Assembly (NCBI RefSeq): GCF_021735925.1
Contig: NZ_WMEA01000001.1
Coordinates: 3,874,001 to 3,938,000, forward strand
Direction of reading: 5' to 3'
From: Loktanella sp. M215
Lineage (GTDB): Bacteria; Pseudomonadota; Alphaproteobacteria; Rhodobacterales; Rhodobacteraceae
DNA length: 64,000 bases
Below the pieces are notes generated by a model. It saw only the letters and a list, made by a program, of their open reading frames with translations, was not told the origin of the DNA and did no database searches. The stretch's first letter is position 1. Each line of letters begins with the position of its first letter. Shown here piece by piece: positions 1 to 9,514 of this stretch. The translations under genes were made by a program, and so were the position numbers.

Positions 1-673
1 GGCCGGTGCCTTCCAGCACAATCTGTCCCGCCTCCAGCACATAGGCGCGGTCGGCGATATCCAGCGCCATGGCGGCGTTCTGTTCCACCAGAAGGATCGT
101 CATGCCCTCCCGCCGCAGCCGTTCCAGGATGTCGAAGATCTGTTCGACCAGTTGCGGCGCCAGACCCAGCGACGGCTCGTCCAGCAGCAGCAGCTTGGGG
201 CGGCTGATCAGCGCACGCCCGATGACCAGCATCATCTGCTCGCCCCCTGACAACCGGTCCCCGGGCACGTTGGCGCGGGTGCGCAGGATCGGAAACTGGG
301 TCTGAAGGTCGGCGATATCAGCATCGATGGCCGCCCGGTCCTGGCGCAGATAGGCCCCGATCCGCAGGTTTTCGGTCACAGAAAGGGCTGCAAACACCTG
401 CCGCCCTTCCGGGCAATGGGATATCCCGGCCTGCACGATCTGTTCGGCGCGCATCCGCCCGATGTCGATGGGCGCAGCGTCCGCACGAGGCGCATAGCTC
501 AGGGTGCCCGATTCAGGCCGAAGCAGCCCCGAAATTGTCGCCAGCGTTGTCGTCTTGCCTGCACCGTTCGCGCCAATTAATGCCACGATCTCTCCCGCGT
601 TGACGGTCATGCTGATCCCGCGCAACGCGTGCGTGCCGCCACGGCGGACATGGACGTCCTCAATCCGCAGCAT
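1..673 (-). CDS. livF: Branched-chain amino acid type ABC transporter ATP-binding protein LivF (partial)
   Basis: Cytoplasmic ATPase of a LIV/HAAT-family importer. Reading leftward from the ATG at 673, the protein has Walker A GANGAGKT, a signature LSGGEQ, and Walker B LLLLDEPSLGLAP, the last being typical of LivF rather than LivG. The ATG at 673 is preferred over the one at 679 because AAAGG lies six bases upstream. It overlaps the 3' end of livG by 14 bases, so the two are co-translated. The gene runs off the left edge after about 224 codons, and the C-terminus is missing. Permeases and binding protein are not in view and may lie further left. Substrate is unknown; LIV-type systems also carry amides, urea and aromatic compounds. 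Confidence 0.93.
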   Translation of the reverse strand, partial: MLRIEDVHVRRGGTHALRGISMTVNAGEIVALIGANGAGKTTTLATISGLLRPESGTLSYAPRADAAPIDIGRMRAEQIVQAGISHCPEGRQVFAALSVTENLRIGAYLRQDRAAIDADIADLQTQFPILRTRANVPGDRLSGGEQMMLVIGRALISRPKLLLLDEPSLGLAPQLVEQIFDILERLRREGMTILLVEQNAAMALDIADRAYVLEAGQIVLEGTG

Positions 674-1460
674 GGGCATCCTTTCTGCGGCGACCCAAAT
701 ATGCTTCGATTACGCGCGGATCGCGCTGGACTTCGGCAGGGGTGCCTTCGGCCAGCAGCCTGCCCTGATGAAGGACCACGATGCGGTCGCAGATCCCCAT
801 GACCATCTTCATGTCATGTTCGACCAGCAGGGTCGTTATGCCCAATTCGCCATGCAGGCGGCGGATCGTTTGCCCCAGATCGATGGTTTCTTGCGGGTTC
901 ATGCCGGCCGTCGGTTCGTCCAGCAGCAGCAACGCAGGCTCGCTGACCAAAGCGCGGGCAAATTCCACCTTGCGCTGCTCGCCATACGACACGTTGCTGA
1001 CCATTTCATGTGCGCGCCGCCGCAGGCCGAGGACCTCCAGCATTTTCAATGCACGGCCGCGGATGTCGACCTCCGATGACCGGGCGGCGGACGACCGAAG
1101 GATTGTCGACAGAAAGCCCGCGCCATGGCGCATGTGCAGACCGACCATTACATTATCGAGGACCGGGAGATCGCGAAACAGCCGGATATTCTGGAATGTC
1201 CGCGCCATGCCCAGATGCGCGTTGTGCGCAGGCGACTTGCCCGCGACGTCCTTGCCCCGAAAGCGGATGTTGCCGGATGTCGGTTTCAGCACGCCCGTCA
1301 AAAGGTTGAACGCCGTCGTCTTACCTGACCCGTTCGGACCAATCAGCCCCACCAGTTCCCCTTCGTTGATCGAGAAACCGAAACCATCAAGTGCGCGGAC
1401 GCCACCAAAGGTCTTGGTCAGCCCCCCGACGGTCAAAAGTGGTTCTGTCGACGCGTCCAT
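660..1460 (-). CDS. livG: Branched-chain amino acid type ABC transporter ATP-binding protein LivG
   Basis: Second ATPase of the LIV/HAAT importer, 266 aa with the ATG at 1460, where a GGGGGCGGG purine run sits directly upstream. An upstream extension to 1547 is open but looks non-native. Walker A is GPNGSGKT at residues 41-48; the signature VSYGEQRKVEFARAL and Walker B LLLLDEPTAGMN are typical of LivG. The family C-terminal segment with VIEAYLGR is also present. It is the first gene of a leftward transcript (livG-livF-...). The promoter must lie in the divergent region towards the isochorismatase-fold gene at 1646. Confidence 0.93.
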   Translation of the reverse strand: MDASTEPLLTVGGLTKTFGGVRALDGFGFSINEGELVGLIGPNGSGKTTAFNLLTGVLKPTSGNIRFRGKDVAGKSPAHNAHLGMARTFQNIRLFRDLPVLDNVMVGLHMRHGAGFLSTILRSSAARSSEVDIRGRALKMLEVLGLRRRAHEMVSNVSYGEQRKVEFARALVSEPALLLLDEPTAGMNPQETIDLGQTIRRLHGELGITTLLVEHDMKMVMGICDRIVVLHQGRLLAEGTPAEVQRDPRVIEAYLGRRRKDAHAAD

Positions 1461-1531
1461 CCCGCCCCCGTTTTCCAGCAACGACAACAACACAGCCCCA
1501 TTGTAATGTTTGATAGGGAATTGGTCTTGTC

Positions 1532-1593
1532 GTAACTTCTGTAACAAGAGAACAAATGTTACGGTCCGTCAAATGTATATTGAGTTTGTTACA
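1532..1593. promoter_or_regulatory. Divergent control region with four GTAAC/GTTAC half-sites
   Basis: Between livG and the rightward hydrolase operon lie GTAAC at 1532-1536 and 1541-1545, and its reverse complement GTTAC at 1558-1562 and 1588-1592. TGTAACA (1540-1546) and TGTTACA (1587-1593) are exact inverted copies. The stretch is AT-rich compared with its surroundings. That layout suits a dimeric repressor or activator controlling both transcripts, but no regulator gene is adjacent and the factor is unknown. Confidence 0.4.
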
Positions 1594-1645
1594 GCCCGAC
1601 ATAAGATCATCCGCACCGACCTTTGAGCAGGAACAGAAACGCAAC

Positions 1646-2293
1646 ATGCCTGACGCTCTGACCCGTGACATCACCATCGCACCCCGACATGCAGCACTCG
1701 TTTTCATCGATGTCCAGAACTACGCGGCCCACCCCGATGGCAGCGAATTCAAAGGACTGGGTCCCGCCGAAAAGTCGAAATATGACTATTACTTTGAAAG
1801 ACTTGAGAGCGTCGCACTGCCGAACATGCAACGTTTGCAGCAGGCGGCCCGCGGCGCCGGTTTGGAAGTCATCTACGCCGTGATCGAGAACCTGACCGCC
1901 AATGGAAGAGACCGCAGCCTCGACTACAAGATTTCGGGGATCAACGTCGAAAAAGGGTCTTGGGATGCCCAGGTGTGCGCGGCGATCGCACCCGGAGACG
2001 ACGAAATCATCCTTCGGAAAAACTCATCCAATGTCTTCATATCGACCAACATTGATTATTTATTGCGCAGTCTGGGGATAAAGCAGGTGATCCTTTGCGG
2101 AGTGGTAACAGACCAATGTGTCGAGTCGGCCGTGCGAGATGCCTGCGATCTGGGGTATCTTGTCACACTCGTTCCTGACGCAAGCGCCACATACACAGCA
2201 GAACGGCAAGAGGCATCGGTGAAGGCCATAAAGGGCTATTGCCGGCAGATCAGCACCGAAGCGCTTGTTGCTGAACTCAAGGCAAACCGATGA
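1646..2293 (+). CDS. Isochorismatase-family cysteine hydrolase
   Basis: A 215-aa cytoplasmic hydrolase of the isochorismatase/nicotinamidase fold. The family triad is visible as Asp22 (VFIDVQN), Lys125 (ILRKNSS) and Cys158 (VTDQCVE), with a cis-peptide-type CGVVTDQC segment before the nucleophile. I chose the ATG at 1646, with AGCAGGAAC upstream; translation is open to 1556 but the extra residues look non-homologous. Its stop overlaps the epimerase start (ATGA, 2290-2293), so the two are coupled. Members hydrolyse C-N bonds in small amides or cleave isochorismate. The nearby LIV-type importer suggests an amide or ureide substrate, which is inference. It is more diverged from the two BiuH-like proteins at 26534-29417 than they are from each other. 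Confidence 0.85.
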   Translation: MPDALTRDITIAPRHAALVFIDVQNYAAHPDGSEFKGLGPAEKSKYDYYFERLESVALPNMQRLQQAARGAGLEVIYAVIENLTANGRDRSLDYKISGINVEKGSWDAQVCAAIAPGDDEIILRKNSSNVFISTNIDYLLRSLGIKQVILCGVVTDQCVESAVRDACDLGYLVTLVPDASATYTAERQEASVKAIKGYCRQISTEALVAELKANR

Positions 2294-3186
2294 CCCCGCG
2301 CCAGCTTGGCCCTGTGCTTGTGACCGGTGCAAATGGCTTTCTGGGCGCGGCACTGATGGCCCGCCTGCGGGGAACCGGCCATCAGGTCATTGCGTCAGAT
2401 ATCGAAGCTGGCGACGCACCGTGCGACATCACAGACTTTGCGCAGGTCGAGGCACTCTTTCGAGGCCAGACGTTCGGGACCGTCTTTCACTGTGGCGCAG
2501 TGTCCGGGCCGATGGTGCTTGCCGATCAGCCTCTGGCAATCTGGCAGATCAACGCGCTCGGCACGGCCCATGTGCTGGAGGCGGCACGCCTTCATGACGC
2601 GGGGCGGGTCGTGGTCTGTTCGACCACGAATGTCTACGGCGACCTCGCCGCGCCGGTCGATGAAAGGACGCGGCCGGCGCCAAATTCTGTCTATGCGGCC
2701 AGCAAGCTTGCGGCCGAGAATGCTGTTCTGGGCTATGTGCGCGAACATGGCACCGACGCCATTGCCTTGCGCCTGTCGTGGATTTACGGCCCCGGACGTC
2801 GAACCCCGACAGAGCTGGAGAATATCCTGCGCGCCGCCCTCACCGGGCAACCCGCCGTCTTCAGTGCGGCACCGGACGATTTCACCCATTATCTTTATAT
2901 TCAGGACGCCGTCGACGGGCTGATCTGTGCTGGCTGCGCTGCCGCACCAAGAGATTGGCTTTACAATATCGCAACCGGACCCGGCGTGCCCGTCAAACAC
3001 CTTGCCAGCATCATCACCGACCTTCGGCCCGACGTCCGACTGGCCCTATCAGCCCCGCAAAAGACCGCCACAGGTCCGACTGCGATCGACATCGGACGTG
3101 CAAAGCGGGATCTCGGTTTTTCTGTAAACACAGAACTCGGCGTCGGTCTTGAAAGCTACCTTGAGTTTCTCGTGAAAGACAGTTGA
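2290..3186 (+). CDS. NAD(P)-dependent epimerase/dehydratase (extended SDR)
   Basis: 298-aa extended short-chain dehydrogenase/reductase. The N-terminal Rossmann motif is TGANGFLGAAL (residues about 13-23). The catalytic YxxxK is in VYAASKLAAEN near residue 137, with a preceding Ser/Thr in CSTTNVYGD. The start overlaps the upstream hydrolase by four bases. Family members oxidise, reduce or epimerise nucleotide sugars and other hydroxy compounds. No specific substrate can be read. Grouping with a C-N hydrolase and a flavin oxidoreductase suggests a small catabolic operon rather than envelope sugar synthesis. Confidence 0.88.
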   Translation: MTPRQLGPVLVTGANGFLGAALMARLRGTGHQVIASDIEAGDAPCDITDFAQVEALFRGQTFGTVFHCGAVSGPMVLADQPLAIWQINALGTAHVLEAARLHDAGRVVVCSTTNVYGDLAAPVDERTRPAPNSVYAASKLAAENAVLGYVREHGTDAIALRLSWIYGPGRRTPTELENILRAALTGQPAVFSAAPDDFTHYLYIQDAVDGLICAGCAAAPRDWLYNIATGPGVPVKHLASIITDLRPDVRLALSAPQKTATGPTAIDIGRAKRDLGFSVNTELGVGLESYLEFLVKDS

Positions 3187-3309
3187 GTGCCGTCGGACTG
3201 TGAGATGGCGGTCGAGTCTCTCAGGTTGGAAAGATCGACGCCGTCGCGCTTTGATAAGCGCACGGCGCAGTGTAGACGGGCTCCAGCCCATTCAAAGATC
3301 GGAGATCCC

Positions 3310-4413
3310 ATGTCGCAGCCCGCCCTTTTCACGCCGCTCAAGCTGCGTCACCTGGAACTTGCCAATCGCATCGTCGTTGCCCCCATGTGTCAGTATTCGG
3401 CCAAGGATGGCTGCATGAACGACTGGCATCTGATGCACCTGGGAAATCTTGCGCAATCAGGTGCCGGACTTTTGACGATCGAGGCGTCGGCGGTATCGCC
3501 GGAAGGGCGGATCACCTATGGCGACGTCGGTCTGTACGACGATGCAACCGAGGCCGCGATGGCCCGTGTTCTTGATCATATCCGACATTACAGCCAGATG
3601 CCGGTTGCGATCCAGCTGAGCCATGCGGGGCGCAAAGCGTCCTGTGATGTGCCCTGGCAGGGCGGCACGCCCCTGCCCGTGAATCATGTCAATGGCTGGC
3701 AGACGCAGGCCCCATCGGCCGTGCCTTACGACGATCGTTCATCGACGCCGACCGCACTGGATCCTGCGGGTCTGGTCCAGATGCGCGATGCATTCGCGGC
3801 GGCGGCGACGCGCGCGGGCCGGCTGGGTTTTGACGCCGTTCAGATTCACGTCGCTCATGGCTATTTGCTACATCAATTTCTGTCACCACTGTCGAACCAC
3901 CGCGATGATCAATACGGCGGGTCGCTGGAAAACCGGGCACGCTTTCCGCTGGAGGTGTTTGATGCGGTCCGCGCGGCGTTTACAGCAGACCGCCCTGTCA
4001 CGCTGCGGATTTCGGCGACCGACTGGGTTGACGGCGGCTTCACCTTGGAAGAGGCCGTCGCATTTTCCCGCATGGCTGAGGCACGTTGTGTCGATGCGAT
4101 CCATGTCTCGTCCGCCGGTCTGCATCCGGACCAGAAAATTCCCGTTGGACCGGGGTATCAAGTGCCGCTTGCGCGTGCCGTCAAGGCTGCCGTCGGCATC
4201 CCGGTTGTGGCTGTGGGGCTGATCACCGAACCCACCCATGCCGAGGCCATCATCGCCAATGGTGACGCCGACATGATCGCACTGGCCCGGACCATTCTTT
4301 ATGATCCGCGCTGGCCGTGGCATGCAGCCGCCGCCCTTGGTGGGCAAGTGGAGGCCGCAAACCAGTATCTGCGGTGCCAGCCTGCGCAACATCGCAATCT
4401 CTTCAAAGGGTGA
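3310..4413 (+). CDS. NADH:flavin oxidoreductase, YqjM-like old yellow enzyme
   Basis: 367-aa FMN TIM-barrel ene-reductase. MCQYSA with Cys27 matches the redox-tuning cysteine of the thermophilic-like YqjM subgroup. SHAGRK carries substrate-binding His, and HVAHGYLLHQFLSP followed by a YGGSLENR segment is the conserved FMN/active-site block. The ATG at 3310 gives the normal family start (LFTPLKLRHLELANRI); an in-frame extension to 3187 has no homology to expect. It lies 123 bp after the epimerase, which may mean a separate promoter. Such enzymes reduce activated C=C bonds of enones and nitro compounds at the expense of NAD(P)H. It converges on the M20 gene at 4575; the 161-bp gap shows no clear terminator. 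Confidence 0.92.
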   Translation: MSQPALFTPLKLRHLELANRIVVAPMCQYSAKDGCMNDWHLMHLGNLAQSGAGLLTIEASAVSPEGRITYGDVGLYDDATEAAMARVLDHIRHYSQMPVAIQLSHAGRKASCDVPWQGGTPLPVNHVNGWQTQAPSAVPYDDRSSTPTALDPAGLVQMRDAFAAAATRAGRLGFDAVQIHVAHGYLLHQFLSPLSNHRDDQYGGSLENRARFPLEVFDAVRAAFTADRPVTLRISATDWVDGGFTLEEAVAFSRMAEARCVDAIHVSSAGLHPDQKIPVGPGYQVPLARAVKAAVGIPVVAVGLITEPTHAEAIIANGDADMIALARTILYDPRWPWHAAAALGGQVEAANQYLRCQPAQHRNLFKG

Positions 4414-4574
4414 TGGGTTCGCGTTCCAACAGGTTTATGGAATGGATGACGCCGTAGCGGGGGCGGACAAGGATCCCGAGGTCAGAGACGCTTGTCGGTG
4501 CTGAGACGCGACCACGCCGTGTCCGGTCCCGACAGCATCCCTGCGGATCTGCATCGAACGGAACATGGCGCTGG

Positions 4575-5714
4575 TCAGGCCCCCAGTCGGCAGTAGAGCG
4601 CCGCAGCAAGCTTGGCGCGCTCCACCAGGCTGTCGACCTCGATATGCTCGGTCAGAGTATGCAATCCCTTGCCGCGCACGCCGATGGAATCGAGCGTGGG
4701 CAGGCCGAGGAAGCCGGTGAAATTCCCGTCCGATCCGCCCCCGGCAGAGGTGCCCGACATCTCGAACCCGATGTCCTGCGCGATATCCTGCGCCACTTTC
4801 AGCATCGCCATCGTGCCGGGCTGGTCGGGCTCCCAGACGGGGCGGGTCACACCGCGACGCACCTCCATCACGACCTCGCCGCTGTCGTCGTCCAGGGCCA
4901 TCATCCGGGCCACGCCTGCGTCCAGCAGTGCCTGCGTCTTGGCCATCGACAGCACCTCGGCGTCACAGAATGACGAGACGCAGTTGACCCACTGCCCGGC
5001 GTGAATCACGCCCAGCGAGAAGGTGCAGTCAGGCGTTGTCATCCCCTCGATCACGGCGACGGATTTCGCCATGGCCGCGATGGCGGATCGTCCCTCGCCC
5101 AGCGCCCAGCCGGCGTGGCTGGGCTTGCCGCGGGTCTGCAGGTTGAACCGCGCGATGGCATAGCGCCCGATCACGGCCCCGCCGTCCGGGCAGGCGGGTT
5201 CGGGAACCAGGATGAACTGGTGACGCTTCGCCTCCGCCTCGATCAGCGCGCGCGTGGACGGCGTGCCGACCTCTTCGTCCGGGGTGAACAGGACGGTGAC
5301 GGGCAGCGGTGTCTCGACTCCTGCTGCCAGCAGCTTGCGGAGGGCGTCGAGAAAGACGTAATTGCCGCCCTTCATGTCCATCAGGCCGGGACCGTAACAG
5401 ATCGCGCCGTCGCGTTTGAACGGCAGTTTTTGCAGGGTGCCAACCGGGTGGACCGTGTCCATATGTCCCAGCAGCAGGATGCCCCCCTGCCCTGCCTTCG
5501 GGTGCGGCATGGTCGCGCGGACGCTGTCGCCGTACCCCATGCGACCGGGAATCCTTTCAACCCGGGCACCAAGAGCAGCCAGGTCGTGCTGCACGAGGTC
5601 CATCATGCGGTTCACGGCCGCAGCATCGAACGTCGGGCTCTCGGTCTCGATCCAGGGCTTCAGACCGGCGATCATCTCGTCGGTGTCGAATGGCAGGGTC
5701 AGCGGGTCGGTCAT
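4575..5714 (-). CDS. M20 family metallopeptidase, glutamate carboxypeptidase type
   Basis: 379-aa zinc hydrolase. GHMDTVHPVG carries the first His/Asp ligand pair, LMDMKGG the bridging Asp, and TPDEEVGTPS the catalytic Glu. The dimerisation domain follows at RGKPSHAGWALGEG. The layout resembles carboxypeptidase G2 (CPG2), which removes C-terminal glutamate from N-acylated amino acids. The start at 5714 skips an 11-residue unlikely extension. No signal peptide is present, so it acts in the cytoplasm. It is the last gene of the leftward peptide operon and lies 66 bp beyond the second M20 gene. A role in trimming imported peptides or N-acyl amino acids is inferred from context. Confidence 0.9.
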   Translation of the reverse strand: MTDPLTLPFDTDEMIAGLKPWIETESPTFDAAAVNRMMDLVQHDLAALGARVERIPGRMGYGDSVRATMPHPKAGQGGILLLGHMDTVHPVGTLQKLPFKRDGAICYGPGLMDMKGGNYVFLDALRKLLAAGVETPLPVTVLFTPDEEVGTPSTRALIEAEAKRHQFILVPEPACPDGGAVIGRYAIARFNLQTRGKPSHAGWALGEGRSAIAAMAKSVAVIEGMTTPDCTFSLGVIHAGQWVNCVSSFCDAEVLSMAKTQALLDAGVARMMALDDDSGEVVMEVRRGVTRPVWEPDQPGTMAMLKVAQDIAQDIGFEMSGTSAGGGSDGNFTGFLGLPTLDSIGVRGKGLHTLTEHIEVDSLVERAKLAAALYCRLGA

Positions 5715-5780
5715 GGTGCAGGCTCCTGCCCCGGTGGCGCGGCGCACACCGGGGGTGGTTTGGGAAAGGAAGGACAGAAT

Positions 5781-6947
5781 TCAGGCCTTGGGCAGGCGTG
5801 TCTCCACGATGCGGGCGTAGATCGAGGCACCAACGGGCAGGATCGCATCGTCCAGCACGAAGCCGGGATTGTGCAGCGGCACATTGCCCGCGTGGCCGAC
5901 GCGGCAGTAGGCGCCGGGCACGACCTTCAGCATGTCGGCAAAATCTTCGGACCCGGTGGCCTGTTCGGTCGATTCCTGCGACAGGTCAGCGCCGACGATA
6001 TCCGCCGCCGCCGCGACATAGGCCGTCGTCAGGTCGGCATCGTTCATCAGCACGTCAAAGACGTTACGCAACTCGACGTCGATATCGACCCCGTAGCCCA
6101 GCGCCATGCCGGCGCACAGCTCGCGGATGCGCGCCTCTGCCATCGCGATGACGTCGTCGTGGAAATAGCGGATCGTGCCGGCGATGGTCGCAGACCCCGG
6201 CACCACGTTATAGGCCGATCCTGCGTTGAACTTTGTCACCGACAGCACGATCGGCTTCGTCGGCGGCGTGTTGCGGCTGACGACGCTTTGCAACTGCTGG
6301 ACCAGCGCCGTGCCAATCACGATGGGATCGCGCGACTGGTGCGGCATGGCGGCATGGCTGCCGGTGCCCTTGATCGTGATGTCAAAGAAACTCGCCCCCG
6401 CCATCGCAGGCCCCGGCGTGACGGATACAAAGCCGGGTGCAGAATTGGGGTCGTTGTGCATCCCGTAGATCTCGTCGCAGGGAAATTTGTCGAACAGCCC
6501 CTCCGCGATCATGCGCCGCGCGCCGCCCAGACCTTCCTCGGCCGGTTGAAAGATCAGCACGACGGTCCCGTCGAAATCGCGGGTCTCGGCCAGATAACGG
6601 GCGGCGCCCAGCAGCATCGTCGTATGACCGTCGTGGCCGCAGGCATGCATCCGCCCGGGGTTCTGCGAGGTGAAGGCAACGCCAGAGGCCTCCTCTATCG
6701 GCAGGGCGTCCATGTCGGCGCGCAGGCCCACACGCCGGTTGCCCCCGCCCTGCCCCTTGATCAGGCCGACGACACCGGTGCCACCGATGCCCTCGTGCAC
6801 TTCGTCCACGCCGTAGGCCCGCAGTTTTTCGGCCACGATGGCAGCGGTGCGGGTTTCCTCGAACCCCAGTTCGGGGTGGGCATGCAGGTCCTGACGGATC
6901 GCGGTCAGATCGGGCGCGAAGGCGTCGATCTTGGGGATGATACTCAT
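5781..6947 (-). CDS. M20D amidohydrolase (hippurate hydrolase/aminoacylase type)
   Basis: 388-aa cytoplasmic metallohydrolase of the M20D branch (hippuricase, IAA-amino acid hydrolase, N-acyl amino acid hydrolase). It starts with the usual LRQDLHAHPELGFEE-type block (here IRQDLHAHPELGF), has HACGHDGHTTMLLGAA with metal ligands, and FQPAEEGLGGARRMIAEG with the catalytic Glu. The ATG at 6947 overlaps the stop of the upstream ATPase gene (ATGA, 6944-6947). Upstream open frame to 7439 lies inside that ATPase and is not real. It would remove the acyl cap or the terminal residue from substrates brought in by the adjoining importer. Confidence 0.92.
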   Translation of the reverse strand: MSIIPKIDAFAPDLTAIRQDLHAHPELGFEETRTAAIVAEKLRAYGVDEVHEGIGGTGVVGLIKGQGGGNRRVGLRADMDALPIEEASGVAFTSQNPGRMHACGHDGHTTMLLGAARYLAETRDFDGTVVLIFQPAEEGLGGARRMIAEGLFDKFPCDEIYGMHNDPNSAPGFVSVTPGPAMAGASFFDITIKGTGSHAAMPHQSRDPIVIGTALVQQLQSVVSRNTPPTKPIVLSVTKFNAGSAYNVVPGSATIAGTIRYFHDDVIAMAEARIRELCAGMALGYGVDIDVELRNVFDVLMNDADLTTAYVAAAADIVGADLSQESTEQATGSEDFADMLKVVPGAYCRVGHAGNVPLHNPGFVLDDAILPVGASIYARIVETRLPKA

Positions 6948-8623
6948 GGGGTGGCTCCTGTGGTGACAGCGCTCATGGCGCGGAAGTTGGCGAAATCCCA
7001 AAGGCGGCCCGGCGCCGCCTCGATCAGGTTGCGGGTGTAGTCGTGGCGGGGGTTGGCCAGCACCTCGCCCGCGGGCCCGTGCTCGACCACGACGCCCTTT
7101 TGCATGACCAGCACATCGTCGCAGATCTGCGCCGCGACGCGCAGGTCGTGGGTGATGAACAGCATCGCGATGCCGAACCGGGCCTGCACGTCGTCCAGCA
7201 GGTCCAGCACCTGCGCCTGCACGCTGACGTCGAGGGCAGAGACCGCCTCGTCGGCGACCAGCAGGTCGGGTTTCATCGCGACGGCGCGGGCGATGGCGAT
7301 GCGTTGCCGCTGCCCGCCGGAAAACTGGTGCGGATAGCGGTCGAGCGCATCGCGCGGCAGATCGACCAGATCCATCAACTCTGCCGCATGATCCATCGCG
7401 TCGGACTTGGACGTGCCGAAATTGACCGGCCCCTCGCACAGGCTGCGCGCGACGGTCCAGCGTGGGTTCAGTGACCGGTAAGGGTCCTGAAACACGATCT
7501 GGAAATGCTTGCGGTGCGGCTGCAACTGGCGACGCGACAGATGCGCGATTTCAGCCCCCGCAACGGTGACGCTGCCCGCCGTCGGGTCGATCAGGCGCAT
7601 GATGCAGCGGGCCACGGTGGATTTGCCGGACCCGCTTTCACCCACGATGCCCAGCGTCCGGCCGGGAGCAATCGTGAAATTCACGTCCCTTGCGGCGCGC
7701 ACCCCTTCGGACGTGCTGAAAAATCCGCTGCCGCCATAGGTCATGTCGAGGTTCTCGACCGTGATCACATCCTTAGCCGTGGCCGCCGCGCGTGCGGCGC
7801 GCGGCGCAAGGTTCGGCACGGCAGCAAGCAGTTTGCGGGTGTAGGGGTCCTGCGGTGCGGTCAGCAGCGCGCGGATCGGGGCGCGTTCGACGATGCGGCC
7901 CTTTTGCATGACGCTGACGGTATCCGCGATTTCGGCCACGACGCCCATGTCGTGGGTGATGAACAGCACGGCGGTGCCGTGCCGTTCCTGCATTTCGGCA
8001 ATCAGCTTGAGGATCTGCAACTGCGTTGTCACATCCAGCGCCGTCGTGGGTTCGTCGGCGATCAGCAGATCGGGGTCGAGGATCAGCGCCATCGCGATCA
8101 TGATCCGCTGGCGCTGGCCGCCGGACAGCTGGTGCGGAAAGGCGGCATAGATCCGTTCCACGTCCGGCAGATGGACCTGTTCCATCATGGCGACGGTGCG
8201 CGCCTTCGCCTCGCTGCGCGACAGCGAGGTGTGCATGTTCAGCACCTCCTCGATCTGTTCGCCGACGCGCAGGACCGGGTTCAGTGCCGTCATCGGTTCC
8301 TGAAAGATCATGGCGATCCGCCGGGCTCGCAGTTCGCGCATTTGCGCGGGGCGAGCCGTAGTGATCTCGAACCCCTCCAGATCGATGCTGCCGCCGGTGA
8401 TCTCCAGCGCATCCTTGGGCAGCAGTCCCATCGCGGCCAGCGAGGTGACCGATTTGCCCGATCCGCTTTCGCCGACCAGGCAATGCGTTTCGCCCGCCCG
8501 GATCGTCAGGTCGATGCCATCCAGCACAAGGGCCGCGTCCGACCGGCCGGTCAGACCCACAGTCAGGCCCTTGATCGTCAGGACCGTCTTGGCGTCGGTA
8601 AAATCCCGTGACTTGAACTCCAT
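6944..8623 (-). CDS. Dpp/GsiA-type ABC transporter ATPase, fused DppD-DppF
   Basis: 559-aa protein with two complete peptide-transporter ATPase domains, so a single gene supplies both nucleotide-binding domains. The first Walker A GESGSGKS is at residues 51-58, with signature [15 protein letters not shown] and Walker [13 protein letters not shown]. The second half repeats GESGSGKST (near 335), [15 protein letters not shown] and [12 protein letters not shown]. Fusion of the two ATPases is seen in GsiA/YejF-like systems. The ATG at 8623 is preceded by GGGAGGGG. It is two bases from the permease stop and overlaps the M20D gene downstream. It powers oligopeptide or peptide-like import. Confidence 0.95.
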   Translation of the reverse strand: MEFKSRDFTDAKTVLTIKGLTVGLTGRSDAALVLDGIDLTIRAGETHCLVGESGSGKSVTSLAAMGLLPKDALEITGGSIDLEGFEITTARPAQMRELRARRIAMIFQEPMTALNPVLRVGEQIEEVLNMHTSLSRSEAKARTVAMMEQVHLPDVERIYAAFPHQLSGGQRQRIMIAMALILDPDLLIADEPTTALDVTTQLQILKLIAEMQERHGTAVLFITHDMGVVAEIADTVSVMQKGRIVERAPIRALLTAPQDPYTRKLLAAVPNLAPRAARAAATAKDVITVENLDMTYGGSGFFSTSEGVRAARDVNFTIAPGRTLGIVGESGSGKSTVARCIMRLIDPTAGSVTVAGAEIAHLSRRQLQPHRKHFQIVFQDPYRSLNPRWTVARSLCEGPVNFGTSKSDAMDHAAELMDLVDLPRDALDRYPHQFSGGQRQRIAIARAVAMKPDLLVADEAVSALDVSVQAQVLDLLDDVQARFGIAMLFITHDLRVAAQICDDVLVMQKGVVVEHGPAGEVLANPRHDYTRNLIEAAPGRLWDFANFRAMSAVTTGATP

Positions 8624-8625
8624 GC

Positions 8626-9513
8626 TTACCCCTCCCGCTTTTTCATGCGCGGATCCAGCAGGTCGCGGGCCGTGTCACCCAGCAGGTTGATCGCAAGGAT
8701 GCAAAGCGACAGCAGCAACCCCGGCCAGAAGATCAGGCCCGGCTTGATCTGAAAGTAACTGCGCCCCTCGGCCATGATGTTGCCCCAGGTCGGAATCTCG
8801 GTCGATACACCGGCCCCAAGGAACGACAGGATCGCCTCGATCAGGATGGCAGAGGCGCAGATGTAGGTGCCCTGCACGATGAGCGGCGCAAAGGTGTTGG
8901 GCATCAGGTGCTGGATCAGGATCTTGGGCATCGACGAGCCCAGCGCGATGGCAGCTTCGACATAGGGCTCCTCTCGTGCCGACAGCACGACGGACCGGAC
9001 AAGGCGCACGACGCGCGGCACCTCTGGCACCGTGATCGCGATGATGACCGACATCAGGCTGGGGCCGTTCAGCGCTACCAGCGCGATGGCCAGCAGGATC
9101 GCCGGGATCGCCATCAGGCTGTCCATGATCCGCATGATGATCGCATCCGCAAGGCGGAAGTAGCCCGCCACAAGCCCGATCATCAGGCCGATTGCCACAC
9201 TGACCACGGCAGCCCCCACGCCGATCAGCAGCGACACACGGCCGCCGGTCATCACGCGGCTGAAGGTGTCGCGCCCGTAGGGGTCGGTGCCCAGCAGAAA
9301 TTCGTCCGACGGCGGTTTCAACCGCGCCATCGCGTTCATGGCCAGCGGATCGTAGGGCACGTAAAGCGGCGCCAGGATCGAGGCCAGCACGATGATCACG
9401 AGGATCACGGCCGCAATGGTCGGGCCGATGCCGATGCGCGCACCCGCGGGCAACGAAAACCAGCCGGTCAGCACCTGAAACGCGCTGTGCCGCGAGGTGG
9501 GGATCTCTGTCAT
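8626..9513 (-). CDS. Peptide-type ABC transporter permease, DppC-like
   Basis: 295-aa inner-membrane permease. A long N-terminal cytoplasmic tail precedes the first membrane span (IAAVILVIIVLASILAPLY). The characteristic DppC loop LLGTDPYGRDTFSRV follows. The coupling EAA-type block is in YVEAAIALGSSMPKILIQHLMPN, with about six membrane spans overall. It ends DPRMKKREG, the usual family tail. The start at 9513 comes directly after the DppB stop (9515-9517), and AAGGATCC lies upstream. It pairs with the DppB-like permease at 9515. Confidence 0.94.
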   Translation of the reverse strand: MTEIPTSRHSAFQVLTGWFSLPAGARIGIGPTIAAVILVIIVLASILAPLYVPYDPLAMNAMARLKPPSDEFLLGTDPYGRDTFSRVMTGGRVSLLIGVGAAVVSVAIGLMIGLVAGYFRLADAIIMRIMDSLMAIPAILLAIALVALNGPSLMSVIIAITVPEVPRVVRLVRSVVLSAREEPYVEAAIALGSSMPKILIQHLMPNTFAPLIVQGTYICASAILIEAILSFLGAGVSTEIPTWGNIMAEGRSYFQIKPGLIFWPGLLLSLCILAINLLGDTARDLLDPRMKKREG

Positions 9514-9514
9514 G

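Noticed and set aside
5001..7040. Long open frame of 679 codons on the plus strand
   Set aside because: It lies antisense to the two M20 genes and the ATPase gene, whose motifs are clear. The translation is His/Arg/Gln-rich without domains, a GC-rich shadow.
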